Assembly (NCBI GenBank): GCA_021817875.1
Contig: JAKAFQ010000192.1
Span: forward strand, 1-7,473
From: Pseudomonadota bacterium
GTDB taxonomy: Bacteria > Pseudomonadota > Gammaproteobacteria > Steroidobacterales > Steroidobacteraceae
Reading direction: 5' to 3'
Length of the DNA stretch: 7,473 nucleotides
The notes under the pieces: model-generated
What the model was told of the DNA's origin: nothing
Databases searched by the model: none
The model's input: only the letters and a program-made list of their open reading frames with translations
Position numbers and translations under genes: made by a program
Shown here: piece after piece, positions 1-5,857 of the stretch
How positions within the stretch are numbered: position 1 is the stretch's first letter
Layout of the letters: every line of letters begins with the position of its first letter

Positions 1-665
1 TCGGATTCCGGGTGATTGATGTTCGCCGGAATGATGGCGCGGCCCGCGGCCACCTCGGCGCGCACGAACTCCGGGGTCACGCAGGACGGAATGTCGGCGC
101 CCCAATCGTTGCCGTCACGCGCACCCGGCGGCTGCGCCGCTCGCCCGAGGTTCTCCCGGATGGCGATGAATTCCATCTCCGGGGTGATGATCCCGGCGCG
201 GGCGTAGGCGAGCTGGGTCACCGCGTGTCCGGCGCGCGCGCGCAGCGGCCGGCGGATGGTGGGAAACGGCGGGGCGGACACCCCTTCGCCCACCGCTCCG
301 TCATCCTCGAGGCGTCGCGGCCGGCCATCGCTTTCCTCGACGTCCGCGCGCTCGCGGATCCAGCGCTCGCGCAGCGGCGCGAGGCCCCGTTCGATGTCGA
401 TCCGCGCCTCGGGATCGGTATACGGGCCCGAAGAGTCGTAGACCGTCAGCGGCGGCTCTGCGCTCGAGGGGTGCAGCGAGATCTGGCGCATCGGCACCCG
501 CACGTCGCCGTGCAGCGTGCCCGGCACGAAAATCTTGTGCGAAGCGGGCAACGAGCGGGCGACGACCCGGGGAACGGCAGGGCTTGACCCATCATGGGTC
601 TTGCCCGCGCCATTTCGGAGGCCGCGCTGAGGCGCGTCAGGATTCGGTCCCGGCAGTTCATTCAT
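1..665 (-). CDS. thiC: Phosphomethylpyrimidine synthase ThiC (N-terminal part, cut by window edge)
   Basis: ThiC is a cytosolic radical-SAM-type [4Fe-4S] enzyme. It rearranges 5-aminoimidazole ribotide into HMP-phosphate, the pyrimidine half of thiamine. Reading the minus strand from the ATG at 665-663 gives 221 open codons up to the window edge. Family landmarks appear in order: SHKIFVPG near residues 42-49, VPMRQI near 57-62, [15 protein letters not shown] near 71-85, [10 protein letters not shown] near 134-143, [17 protein letters not shown] near 159-175 and [10 protein letters not shown] near 211-220. ThiC proteins are about 600-630 residues, so the barrel core and the C-terminal cluster-binding cysteines lie outside the window. 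The start is supported by AAGGAG at 679-674, eight bases upstream. An ATG four bases further in is out of frame. A TPP riboswitch precedes the gene. Identification is secure; only completeness is unknown. Confidence 0.97.
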   Translation of the reverse strand, partial: MNELPGPNPDAPQRGLRNGAGKTHDGSSPAVPRVVARSLPASHKIFVPGTLHGDVRVPMRQISLHPSSAEPPLTVYDSSGPYTDPEARIDIERGLAPLRERWIRERADVEESDGRPRRLEDDGAVGEGVSAPPFPTIRRPLRARAGHAVTQLAYARAGIITPEMEFIAIRENLGRAAQPPGARDGNDWGADIPSCVTPEFVRAEVAAGRAIIPANINHPES

Positions 666-671
666 CGTGGA

Positions 672-702
672 GGCTCCTTGAGCGGATCAACCGCAGGAGA
701 CC
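672..702 (-). promoter_or_regulatory. SD-sequestering hairpin, thiC expression platform
   Basis: On the minus strand CUCCU (699-695) is the exact complement of the thiC SD core AGGAG (678-674). GCGG (694-691) pairs with CCGC (685-682) around a UUGAU loop, and GG (702-701) closes with CC (673-672). A one-base bulge (U700) and a three-base bulge (681-679) interrupt the stem. There is no U-tract, so this reads as a translational off-switch rather than a terminator. It fits the translational control known for TPP riboswitches of Gram-negative thiC and thiM. The pairing is seen in the sequence; regulation is inferred. Confidence 0.75.
674..679 (-). promoter_or_regulatory. thiC ribosome binding site
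   Basis: AAGGAG lies eight bases before the thiC ATG. It fixes the start codon, and it is also the strand buried in the 672-702 hairpin, so its accessibility is probably the regulated step. Confidence 0.85.
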
Positions 703-727
703 CAGCCACGCCGCGAGAAAGGAACAG

Positions 728-840
728 TCCGGAACTTTCCCTACGCCAGCATGAACTGGATCAGGTTCAAAGGGTCGCCGCGCCGCGCCTGCGCGCGCCG
801 TCGGCCTCTCAGCCCCTTGGCGGGGCTCCCCTAGTCAGGA
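728..840 (-). ncRNA. TPP riboswitch (THI element) in the thiC leader
   Basis: The minus strand carries the conserved thiamine pyrophosphate aptamer. Closing strands GACU (836-833) and AGUU (736-733 region) form P1, flanked by UCC/GGA that can extend it. GGAGCCCC (829-822) pairs with AGGGGCU to make P2. The signature CUGAGAG follows at 812-806, then a GC-rich optional P3 extension (about 805-775). The second conserved half is ACCUGAUC at 765-758 and GCGUAGGGAA near 746-737, which contains the pyrophosphate-binding elements. No conserved element appears to be missing. It lies immediately upstream of thiC in the same direction, the usual placement. TPP binding would lower ThiC synthesis. Confidence 0.95.
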
Positions 841-844
841 TGCA

Positions 845-873
845 ACGATAGTACGCCAACCCGTGCCGGTCAA
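845..873 (-). promoter_or_regulatory. Sigma70-like promoter for thiC
   Basis: TTGACC (873-868, five of six matches to the -35 consensus) is followed after exactly 17 bases by TATCGT (850-845, four of six matches to the -10). Transcription would begin near 838-840, exactly at the 5' edge of the riboswitch. That coincidence strengthens the call. It implies a leader of about 175 bases before the thiC ATG. Confidence 0.65.
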
Positions 874-920
874 CGGCGCGTGAATGGCCGAGCGCTCCGG
901 GAAGCCTCTACCCGCAGTGC

Positions 921-971
921 GCCCGAGCCGCGCTTCCCACCTTCCTTCCGGTCAAGGGAAGCCGCTCGGGC
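921..971. repeat. Long inverted repeat between the KGG gene and the thiC promoter
   Basis: GCCCGAGC (921-928) is the exact reverse complement of GCTCGGGC (964-971). Inside it GCTTCCC (932-938) matches GGGAAGC (956-962). This gives about 15 base pairs with a 3/1 internal loop and a 17-base apical loop that contains a smaller CCTT/AAGG pairing. It starts 43 bases past the KGG stop codon. It may serve as a terminator or an mRNA 3'-end stabiliser for that gene, but neither strand shows a T-tract after the stem. The rest of 842-1013 holds only the thiC promoter; I see no gene there. Confidence 0.6.
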
Positions 972-1013
972 AACCTGGGCCGAGACCCCACACCGGAGGT
1001 GACCCGTCGGTCG

Positions 1014-1385
1014 TCAGTCCCGCTCCGTGGCCGCAACGTGGTGGCTCGCCTGGCCACCCTTGCGGCCCGCCTCGGCCGCCAGGCGCCGGTTCTGCGAAAA
1101 GCTGCGCTTCTCATCGGGCACGCTCTGGCCACCCTTGCGGCCCGCTTCGGCCGCCAGGCGCCGGTTCTGCGAGAAGCTGCGCTTCGCATCCGGCACGCTC
1201 TGGCCACCCTTGCGGCCCGCCTCGGCGGCCAGCTGGCGGTTCTGGGAAAAGCTTCGCTTGCTGTCGGGTACTGCCTTACCACCCATGCTGGCGATCTGCC
1301 GCTGCCGTTCCTGGCTCATGGACGCGAATCCGCGGCTGGGGATGCCCTTGCGGGACTGCGGTCCCTCATGAATTGGCTGAATCAT
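1014..1385 (-). CDS. KGG-repeat stress-type protein (YciG/con-10-like)
   Basis: This 123-residue, very basic and hydrophilic protein has no signal peptide or membrane segment. It opens with GFASMSQERQRQIASMGGKAV (residues 19-39), the usual lead motif of proteobacterial KGG-domain proteins. Three near-identical 25-residue units follow, each ending AEAGRKGGQ, with KGG at residues 59-61, 84-86 and 109-111. The KGG family includes E. coli YciG and fungal con-10. Its members are small, disordered, and often induced in stationary phase or under stress; their biochemical role is not settled. E. coli YciG is about 59 residues, so this copy is repeat-expanded. The start is supported by GGAGGAG at 1399-1393, seven bases before the ATG. 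The gene lies 128 bases past ccmI and may read through from it or use its own promoter. Family assignment is firm; no molecular function is claimed. Confidence 0.9.
   Translation of the reverse strand: MIQPIHEGPQSRKGIPSRGFASMSQERQRQIASMGGKAVPDSKRSFSQNRQLAAEAGRKGGQSVPDAKRSFSQNRRLAAEAGRKGGQSVPDEKRSFSQNRRLAAEAGRKGGQASHHVAATERD
1051..1275 (-). repeat. Three 75-bp in-frame tandem repeats inside the KGG gene
   Basis: Units at 1051-1125, 1126-1200 and 1201-1275 all begin with the same plus-strand TGGCCACCCTTGCGGCCCGC-type block, spaced exactly 75 bases. By eye, units 1 and 2 match at about 71 of 75 positions and units 1 and 3 at about 61 of 75. A degenerate fourth unit begins at 1276. Each unit encodes 25 residues of the KGG protein. 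The near-identity, including synonymous positions, points to recent tandem duplication. Confidence 0.9.
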
Positions 1386-1392
1386 GAGCGTT

Positions 1393-1399
1393 CTCCTCC
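1393..1399 (-). promoter_or_regulatory. Strong ribosome binding site of the KGG gene
   Basis: GGAGGAG lies seven bases before the ATG. It is stronger than most SD sites in the ccm operon and suggests that this small protein can be made in quantity. Confidence 0.75.
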
Positions 1400-1417
1400 A
1401 TCGGGAACACGGAAACA

Positions 1418-1449
1418 GTGATAAACCTCTGCGGCGCTGACCGCAAGAG
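1418..1449 (-). promoter_or_regulatory. Possible KGG promoter and/or weak terminator hairpin in the ccmI-KGG gap
   Basis: Two overlapping readings are possible. First, TTGCGG (1446-1441) and TATCAC (1423-1418), 17 bases apart, form a weak sigma70-like promoter with a leader of about 26 bases. Second, CTC-T-TGCGG (1449-1441) pairs with CCGCAGAG (1434-1427) around a six-base loop and is followed by GTTTATC, resembling a weak terminator for the ccm operon. Both matches are marginal. The rest of the 128-base gap shows nothing clear. Confidence 0.25.
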
Positions 1450-1513
1450 ATTCAGACTCCGCTTGCCTCCCGAGGGTTCCTGTTCCCGCACCATCCGTGG
1501 TCCGTCCGGGCGC

Positions 1514-2197
1514 TCAGTGTCCGGCTGGTTTTTGAATTTTCGCCGTTTTTGGCGCCGCGTTCGCCGCAAGTTTGCTATTGATCCCCGCAATTTCGTGTTT
1601 CAGCACCACCTGGACGTTGACCGGAGGATTCATGGCCAGCAGTTTGCTGAAGCGGGTCCTGGCCAGCACGAGATTCCCCCGGCGCAACGCCGCGGCCGCC
1701 CCGAAGAACAGCGCCTTGGGAGAACTCGGGTCCAGGGTGAGCGCCCGCTCGATGAGCGCACCGGCCCGTCCATCGAGGGAGGACTCCCGGATCATGATCA
1801 TTGCCTCGGCCTCCCCGACCAGCGCCGGCGCGCTGCTGCCGTGCGCCACCTCGTCCGCCCGTTGGAAGGCGCGCACCGCGAGCGGGTACTCCTGCAACAC
1901 GACGTAGGAGCGGCCGAGCATCAGCCAGCCGTCGAGGTTGGCGGGGTGTCGGTTCAGTTGATGGATCAACCGCTCCACCATGGACTCGGGCGAGTCGACG
2001 CCGGGGGATTGGCTCCAGTTCCAGTTGCTGAGCTTCACGTAAAGCCCCGCCGAGCCAGCCGCGAGCAGCGCACACACGGCGAGCGCCGTCCAGCGTGCCG
2101 GCGGCAGCTGCGAGCGCAGCGGCCTCACCAACGGAACCACGACCAAGGCGACGCCGACGATGACCAGCACCGTGGCGAGAAGGATGAATATGACCAT
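1514..2197 (-). CDS. ccmI: Short CcmI-type TPR protein, cytochrome c haem-lyase subunit
   Basis: CcmI is an inner-membrane apocytochrome c chaperone. It binds the apoprotein C-terminus and delivers it to CcmF/CcmH. This 227-residue form has two membrane segments (about residues 2-24 and 37-54) and a periplasmic TPR domain. Repeats are visible near 86-118 (NLDGWLMLGRSYVVLQEY) and 159-191 (SPKALFFGAAAALRRGN), with ALIERALTLDP between them. Usual CcmI proteins are near 400 residues. This one has only about 12 residues between the helices instead of the longer cytoplasmic zipper-like loop, and it lacks the extra C-terminal periplasmic domain. It ends in a Lys/Ala/Pro-rich tail. The ATG shares one base with the ccmH TGA (TGATG), so translation is probably coupled. 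Position and TPR pattern support ccmI; a database might label it NrfG/CcmH-like TPR protein. Confidence 0.85.
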   Translation of the reverse strand: MVIFILLATVLVIVGVALVVVPLVRPLRSQLPPARWTALAVCALLAAGSAGLYVKLSNWNWSQSPGVDSPESMVERLIHQLNRHPANLDGWLMLGRSYVVLQEYPLAVRAFQRADEVAHGSSAPALVGEAEAMIMIRESSLDGRAGALIERALTLDPSSPKALFFGAAAALRRGNLVLARTRFSKLLAMNPPVNVQVVLKHEIAGINSKLAANAAPKTAKIQKPAGH

Positions 2198-2661
2198 CAG
2201 CTGCGCTTTTCCCGCGACAAGGTGTCGTCCAAGGGCTCTTCGTCATCGTGGATCACCATGACCGCCCGCCGGCGGATGACCTGAACCGCGGCGGCCGCCC
2301 CGATCAGCAGCAGCACCCCGGGAGCGAGCCACAACCAGGCGGTGCGGGCGACGAACGGAGGCTTGAACAGGATGAAATAACCATACCGGGACACGAAAAA
2401 CTTGCGGATCTGCTGATCCGAATCTCCCGCGAGCAGCATGACCCGGATCTGGCGGCGCATGTCGGCCGCGAGGCTCACCGGCGAGTTCGCGAGCGACTCG
2501 TCCTGACACTGCATGCAGCGGAAGCCGTGGATCAGCCGCTCATACCGCGCCTCGAGCTGCGGCGTCGGCATTCGCGTCGGGGCGATGGCGAGCGCCACCG
2601 GCGCGAGCAGCAGCAGCGCCGGCAGCAGGGCTCTCGCTAACAGGCTGGGGCTGGCGCGCAT
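2197..2661 (-). CDS. ccmH: CcmH, thiol-disulfide component of the haem lyase
   Basis: CcmH (CycL/Ccl2 family) is a membrane-anchored periplasmic protein. It reduces or presents the apocytochrome CXXCH thiols and works with CcmG and CcmF. The 154-residue product has an N-terminal signal segment (about residues 5-26), the redox motif FRCMQCQDES with Cys49 and Cys52, the helical-domain signature SRYGYFILFKPP (91-102), one membrane helix (about 107-129) and a short acidic and basic cytosolic tail. The common motif is LRCxxCQ, so Phe replaces Leu. E. coli CcmH is a CcmH-CcmI fusion; here the two halves are separate genes. The ATG follows the ccmG stop after a single base (TAAGATG) and its TGA overlaps the ccmI start. 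Confidence 0.95.
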   Translation of the reverse strand: MRASPSLLARALLPALLLLAPVALAIAPTRMPTPQLEARYERLIHGFRCMQCQDESLANSPVSLAADMRRQIRVMLLAGDSDQQIRKFFVSRYGYFILFKPPFVARTAWLWLAPGVLLLIGAAAAVQVIRRRAVMVIHDDEEPLDDTLSREKRS

Positions 2662-2662
2662 C

Positions 2663-3202
2663 TTAAGACCTCGAGGCCGTCTGTGGCGGCAGGTGCGGCA
2701 GGATGTCCTGCGTCCAGGCGCGCGGCGTGATCGGGCCGATGTACTTGTACACGATGATGCCCTGGGGGTTCACCAGGAAGGTTTCCGGCGCGCCGTACAC
2801 GCCCCAGCGGATCGCTTCGTTTCCCTGGCGGTCCACCGCGATGCGCTGATACGGATCGCCCTCCTCCTTGAGGAAGGCGAGCGCATCGGCGCGACTGTCC
2901 TTCCAGTCGAGCCCGATGATCGGCACCCGCCCGGTGCGGGCAATCTGCACCAGCTCGGGATGCTCCATCCGGCACGAGACGCACCAGGTGCCCCACACGT
3001 TGAACAGGTACCAGTGGCCGCGCAGCTGCTGCGAGGTCACCTCGTGCGCCGGATCCATCAGGCTCGGCAGCGCGAACTGCGGCGCCGGCTTGCCGATGAG
3101 CGGCGAGGGAACCAGGTCCTTCCGCGGAGAATCGACAATGCCGATGGCGAGCACGACCACCAGCCCGGCGAACACCGCGAGGGGGATGAGGTAACGGTTC
3201 AT
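2663..3202 (-). CDS. ccmG: CcmG/DsbE, periplasmic thioredoxin-like reductase
   Basis: CcmG is a membrane-tethered thioredoxin-fold protein. It takes electrons from DsbD or CcdA and keeps apocytochrome c and CcmH cysteines reduced. This 179-residue protein has an N-terminal anchor (about residues 5-23), the family entry motif LIGKPAPQFALPSL (35-48), the active site WGTWCVSCRMEHPEL (Cys74 and Cys77) and the GVYGAPETFLV block with the cis-proline (Pro139). The central insert with an acidic groove that distinguishes DsbE from ordinary thioredoxins is present. Length matches E. coli DsbE (185). The ATG overlaps the ccmF stop by four bases (ATGA). No DsbD/CcdA partner is encoded in the window, so that electron donor must be elsewhere. 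Confidence 0.96.
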   Translation of the reverse strand: MNRYLIPLAVFAGLVVVLAIGIVDSPRKDLVPSPLIGKPAPQFALPSLMDPAHEVTSQQLRGHWYLFNVWGTWCVSCRMEHPELVQIARTGRVPIIGLDWKDSRADALAFLKEEGDPYQRIAVDRQGNEAIRWGVYGAPETFLVNPQGIIVYKYIGPITPRAWTQDILPHLPPQTASRS

Positions 3203-5157
3203 GTGGCCGTCCCGCGTGCAGTGGCGTCGGCCGGCTCGCTCGCCGTCTCGGCGACGATACGGTAGCGGCGGTCAGAGATCGCGAGCAGGCCGCCCGCGGC
3301 CATGATGAGCGCGCCGATCCAGATGAAGGTCACCAGCGGGCGCACCTGCAGCCGCATGCTCCAGCGCCCGTCCCCGAGGTCCTGCCCGAGCGCCACCAGG
3401 ATGTTGCTGCCGTCGTACATGCGGATCGCCGAGTGTGTCGTCACGATGTGCTGCACCCAGTAATCGCGTTTCTCCGGGTGCATCACCGCCACCGGCTGAC
3501 CGTGCCGGGTCACGAGCACCGTGGCGCTGACGCCGCCGTAATCGGACCCCTGCAGGCGATTGACGCCCTGGAACTGGAACGTGTACGGGCCGGCCTGGGA
3601 TACCCCTCCGTTGGCGAGCGCCACGTCGTGCTCGATGGTGAAACCCTGCACCGCGGTGAGGCTGAACACGAAGATGCCGAGGCCGATGTGCGCGATCGTC
3701 ATGCCGAGCACCGAGCGCGGAATGGCAATGCGCCTGCGCAGCCGGTCGAGGGGATCGATGAGCGAGGACAGCACGATCCAGGTGCCGAGTGTCATGCCGG
3801 TCACCGCCAGCAGCCCGCCACCGGTGAACACGCCGAACACCACCGCGCAGCCGACCACCACCGCGACCGCGAGGGTGAGCAGCAGCGTGCGACTGCGCAC
3901 ACCGAACCCGCCGCGCTTCCAGCGTGAGTGCACGCCCAGCGCCACCAGCGCGAGCAACGGCAGCATCGAGAGCAGGAACGTCGGATTGAAATACGGCGGT
4001 CCCACCGAAAGCTTGCCGAGGCCGAGCGCCGTGTACACGATGGGCGCGAGCTCCCCGACGAGCACGGTGCCGCAGGCGGTCACCAGCAGGATGTTGTTGA
4101 ACAGCAGGAAGGACTCGCGCGCGGTGAGCTCGAAGCCGGCTTCCGATTTCAGCAGCGGGGCCCGCCACGCGTACAGCGCCAGCGCCGCGCCGATCATGAT
4201 GACGAGGAAGGTCAGGATGAACTCCCCGCGCCCCGGACTCGCCGCGAAGGAGTGCACCGAGATGAGCACCCCCGAGCGCACCAGAAAGGTCCCGAGCAGG
4301 CTGAGCGAGAACCCGAGCACCGCCAGCAGCAGCGTCCAGCTCTTGAACAGGCCGCGCTTTTCCGTGACGGCGAGCGAGTGGATGAGCGCCGTGCCGACCA
4401 GCCAGGGCATGAATGAGGCGTTTTCCACCGGATCCCAGAACCAGAATCCGCCCCAGCCGAGGGTGTAATAGGCCCACCAGCTCCCCAACGCGATGCCGCA
4501 GGTGAGAAACGCCCACGCCGCCGTGGTCCACGGCCGCGTCCAGCGCGCCCACTCCCGATCGAGGCGGCCCTCGAGCAACGCCGCTCCGGCAAATGCGAAG
4601 GCGACGGCAAGCCCTACGTAGCCCGTATAGAGGATGGGCGGATGGGCGGCGAGGCCCGGATCCTGCAGGATGGGGTTGAGGCCCTGCCCGTCCGGCCACG
4701 GCGGATTGACCCGCAGGAACGGATCGGACGTGATGATGGTGTACAGCAGGAAACCGAGACTGATCGTGCCCAGGACCCCGAGCACCCTCGCAGCGAAGTC
4801 CCGCGGCAGCTTCGCGGTGCCGATGGCCGCGGCCACCGTCCAGCAGCCGAGCAGGAAGATCCACAGCAGCAGCGAGCCGGCGTGCGCGCCCCACACTGCC
4901 GCGACCCGATAGAACACCGGCAGCGCGGAGTTGGAGTTCTGCACCACGTAGACCACTGAGAAGTCGTTGGCGACGAACGAGGCCACCAGGCACGCCATCG
5001 CGGTGCTCACCATGACGACCTGTCCCGCGACGGCCGGCGTCACGGCCGCCGTCCAGCGCTCACGCTTGAGCGCCGGTCCGGCGATCCCGAAGAACGCCTG
5101 CAGTGCCGCGAGCAGCATCGCGAGGATCAGGGCGAAATGACCGAGTTCGGGGATCAC
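3199..5157 (-). CDS. ccmF: CcmF, cytochrome c haem lyase integral membrane subunit
   Basis: CcmF carries a structural b-type haem, takes haem from holo-CcmE and joins it to apocytochrome c together with CcmH and CcmI. The 652-residue product is polytopic throughout. The WWD haem-handling domain spans about residues 227-253 (WWAYYTLGWGGFWFWDPVEN, then MPW). The four haem-ligand histidines align with those of E. coli CcmF (H173, H261, H303, H491), each one position lower: His172 in AHPPILYTGY, His260 in TALIHSLAV, His302 in LISVHSFA and His490 in MTIAHIGLG. A large periplasmic segment (about 505-605) precedes the last helix. The start is GTG at 5157-5155, embedded in GTGA overlapping the ccmE stop, and the end overlaps ccmG by four bases. 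Length and motifs indicate a complete functional protein. Confidence 0.97.
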   Translation of the reverse strand: MIPELGHFALILAMLLAALQAFFGIAGPALKRERWTAAVTPAVAGQVVMVSTAMACLVASFVANDFSVVYVVQNSNSALPVFYRVAAVWGAHAGSLLLWIFLLGCWTVAAAIGTAKLPRDFAARVLGVLGTISLGFLLYTIITSDPFLRVNPPWPDGQGLNPILQDPGLAAHPPILYTGYVGLAVAFAFAGAALLEGRLDREWARWTRPWTTAAWAFLTCGIALGSWWAYYTLGWGGFWFWDPVENASFMPWLVGTALIHSLAVTEKRGLFKSWTLLLAVLGFSLSLLGTFLVRSGVLISVHSFAASPGRGEFILTFLVIMIGAALALYAWRAPLLKSEAGFELTARESFLLFNNILLVTACGTVLVGELAPIVYTALGLGKLSVGPPYFNPTFLLSMLPLLALVALGVHSRWKRGGFGVRSRTLLLTLAVAVVVGCAVVFGVFTGGGLLAVTGMTLGTWIVLSSLIDPLDRLRRRIAIPRSVLGMTIAHIGLGIFVFSLTAVQGFTIEHDVALANGGVSQAGPYTFQFQGVNRLQGSDYGGVSATVLVTRHGQPVAVMHPEKRDYWVQHIVTTHSAIRMYDGSNILVALGQDLGDGRWSMRLQVRPLVTFIWIGALIMAAGGLLAISDRRYRIVAETASEPADATARGTAT

Positions 5158-5657
5158 TGCACGCTCCGGGAGTTTGCCGCCACCTGCGCGGCCGATGGCA
5201 ACCTCGGGGTGTACAGCGCCGGGTCGCGCGGGTCACCGTGATCGATGCCCCACTTCTGGTGGATGCCCGGCGGGCGATAGTACTGATCGTGCTTGGCGAG
5301 CACCTGGTCGGCGAGGAACACCCCGTCGGGCAGCATCTTGCCGTGCACGATCACCCCGGCATTCTCGCGGAACAGATCCGGCAGCACCCCGGTGTAGATC
5401 ACCGGCACCTGGTGCTTGAGGTCGGTGACCGTGAAGTGCACCTCGAGGCTGCCGGGCTTGCGGTAGACGCTTCCCTTGGCGACGAGCCCGCCCATGCGGA
5501 AGGACTCCCCGGGATGCACCTTGCCATCGACCACCTGCGTCGGCACGAAATAGAAGGTGACGTTCTGGCGGAAGGCGCTCAACGCCAGGCCGCCGGCAAT
5601 CGACACTCCGGTGAGGATGCCCAGCACCAATACCAGGCGGCGGCGGCGTGGGGTCAT
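5154..5657 (-). CDS. ccmE: CcmE, periplasmic haem chaperone
   Basis: CcmE binds haem covalently through a histidine and carries it from CcmC to CcmF. This 167-residue protein has the typical start TPRRRRLVLVLG, a single N-terminal anchor (about residues 8-28), an OB-fold beta domain (RQNVTFYFVPTQV near 30-42, MGGLVAKGSV near 55-64, VIYTGVLPDLFREN near 86-99, then GVIVHGKM) and the haem-attachment motif LAKHDQYYRPP. His123 is the predicted covalent ligand and Tyr127 the axial ligand, matching HxxxY of E. coli (H130, Y134). This is the gammaproteobacterial histidine type, not the cysteine variant. The C-terminal tail after the motif (about 37 residues) is flexible in the family. The start and stop codons each overlap a neighbour by four bases (ATGA with ccmD, GTGA with ccmF). 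Confidence 0.97.
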   Translation of the reverse strand: MTPRRRRLVLVLGILTGVSIAGGLALSAFRQNVTFYFVPTQVVDGKVHPGESFRMGGLVAKGSVYRKPGSLEVHFTVTDLKHQVPVIYTGVLPDLFRENAGVIVHGKMLPDGVFLADQVLAKHDQYYRPPGIHQKWGIDHGDPRDPALYTPRLPSAAQVAANSRSVQ

Positions 5658-5857
5658 GTGGACGCCTCCTCGGCAAAGCGGGTCTCGGCCTCGATGGCAA
5701 GCCGGTGCCGCGCCGCCTGGTGCGAGCGGCTGAGGAGCCGCTTGGCCCAGAACAGATTGAGACCCATGACCGCCAGCGTGAGCGCATAGGCGGGCCAGAC
5801 GAAACGGGCGTAGCCGCCCATATCGAGGAACGCGGCAAAGGAGCCGAAGGAACTCAT
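5654..5857 (-). CDS. ccmD: CcmD, small haem-exporter subunit
   Basis: CcmD is a small single-pass inner-membrane protein. It holds the CcmABC complex with CcmE and is needed to release holo-CcmE. The 67-residue product starts MSSFGSFAAFLDMGGYARFVWPAYAL, with the family's aromatic FLxMGGYxxFVWPAY signature, one membrane helix (about residues 18-38), then a basic, helical cytosolic tail. I chose the ATG at 5857-5855 because it forms the same ATGA overlap with the ccmC stop that recurs along this operon and has AGGAGG ten bases upstream. An in-frame ATG at 5881 would add eight Gly/Ser-rich residues and reach further into ccmC. It is rejected as the likely start. Confidence 0.92.
   Translation of the reverse strand: MSSFGSFAAFLDMGGYARFVWPAYALTLAVMGLNLFWAKRLLSRSHQAARHRLAIEAETRFAEEAST

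Noticed and set aside
12..587. A plus-strand open frame of 191 codons opposite thiC
   Set aside because: The minus strand in this interval encodes unmistakable ThiC sequence, so the plus frame is a shadow.
446..661. A minus-strand 71-codon frame starting four bases after the thiC ATG
   Set aside because: It is out of frame with thiC, Arg/Cys-rich and without motifs. The same SD serves the real thiC start.
1051..1332. A regularly spaced repeat array that might suggest CRISPR
   Set aside because: The 75-bp units are contiguous with no unique spacers and encode in-frame KGG repeats.
1366..1590. A minus-strand 74-codon frame bridging ccmI and the KGG gene
   Set aside because: It overlaps both real genes in another frame, is Arg-rich at its start, and has no convincing SD or family match.
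1418..2284. A 288-codon plus-strand open frame opposite ccmI
   Set aside because: It is an antisense shadow of ccmI, with Arg/Gln/His-rich composition and no SD or motif.
2513..3265. A 250-codon plus-strand open frame opposite ccmG/ccmH
   Set aside because: It is Arg/His-rich, spans two real genes and their junction, and shows no family resemblance.
3560..4468. A 302-codon plus-strand open frame opposite ccmF
   Set aside because: It is antisense to a motif-complete ccmF, has low-complexity Ser/Arg/Pro composition with no recognisable domain, and is expected from high-GC codon bias.
3272..4993. A 573-codon minus-strand open frame inside ccmF
   Set aside because: It is an alternative frame of ccmF rich in Arg, Ala, Gly and His. 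The haem-ligand motifs are in the other frame.
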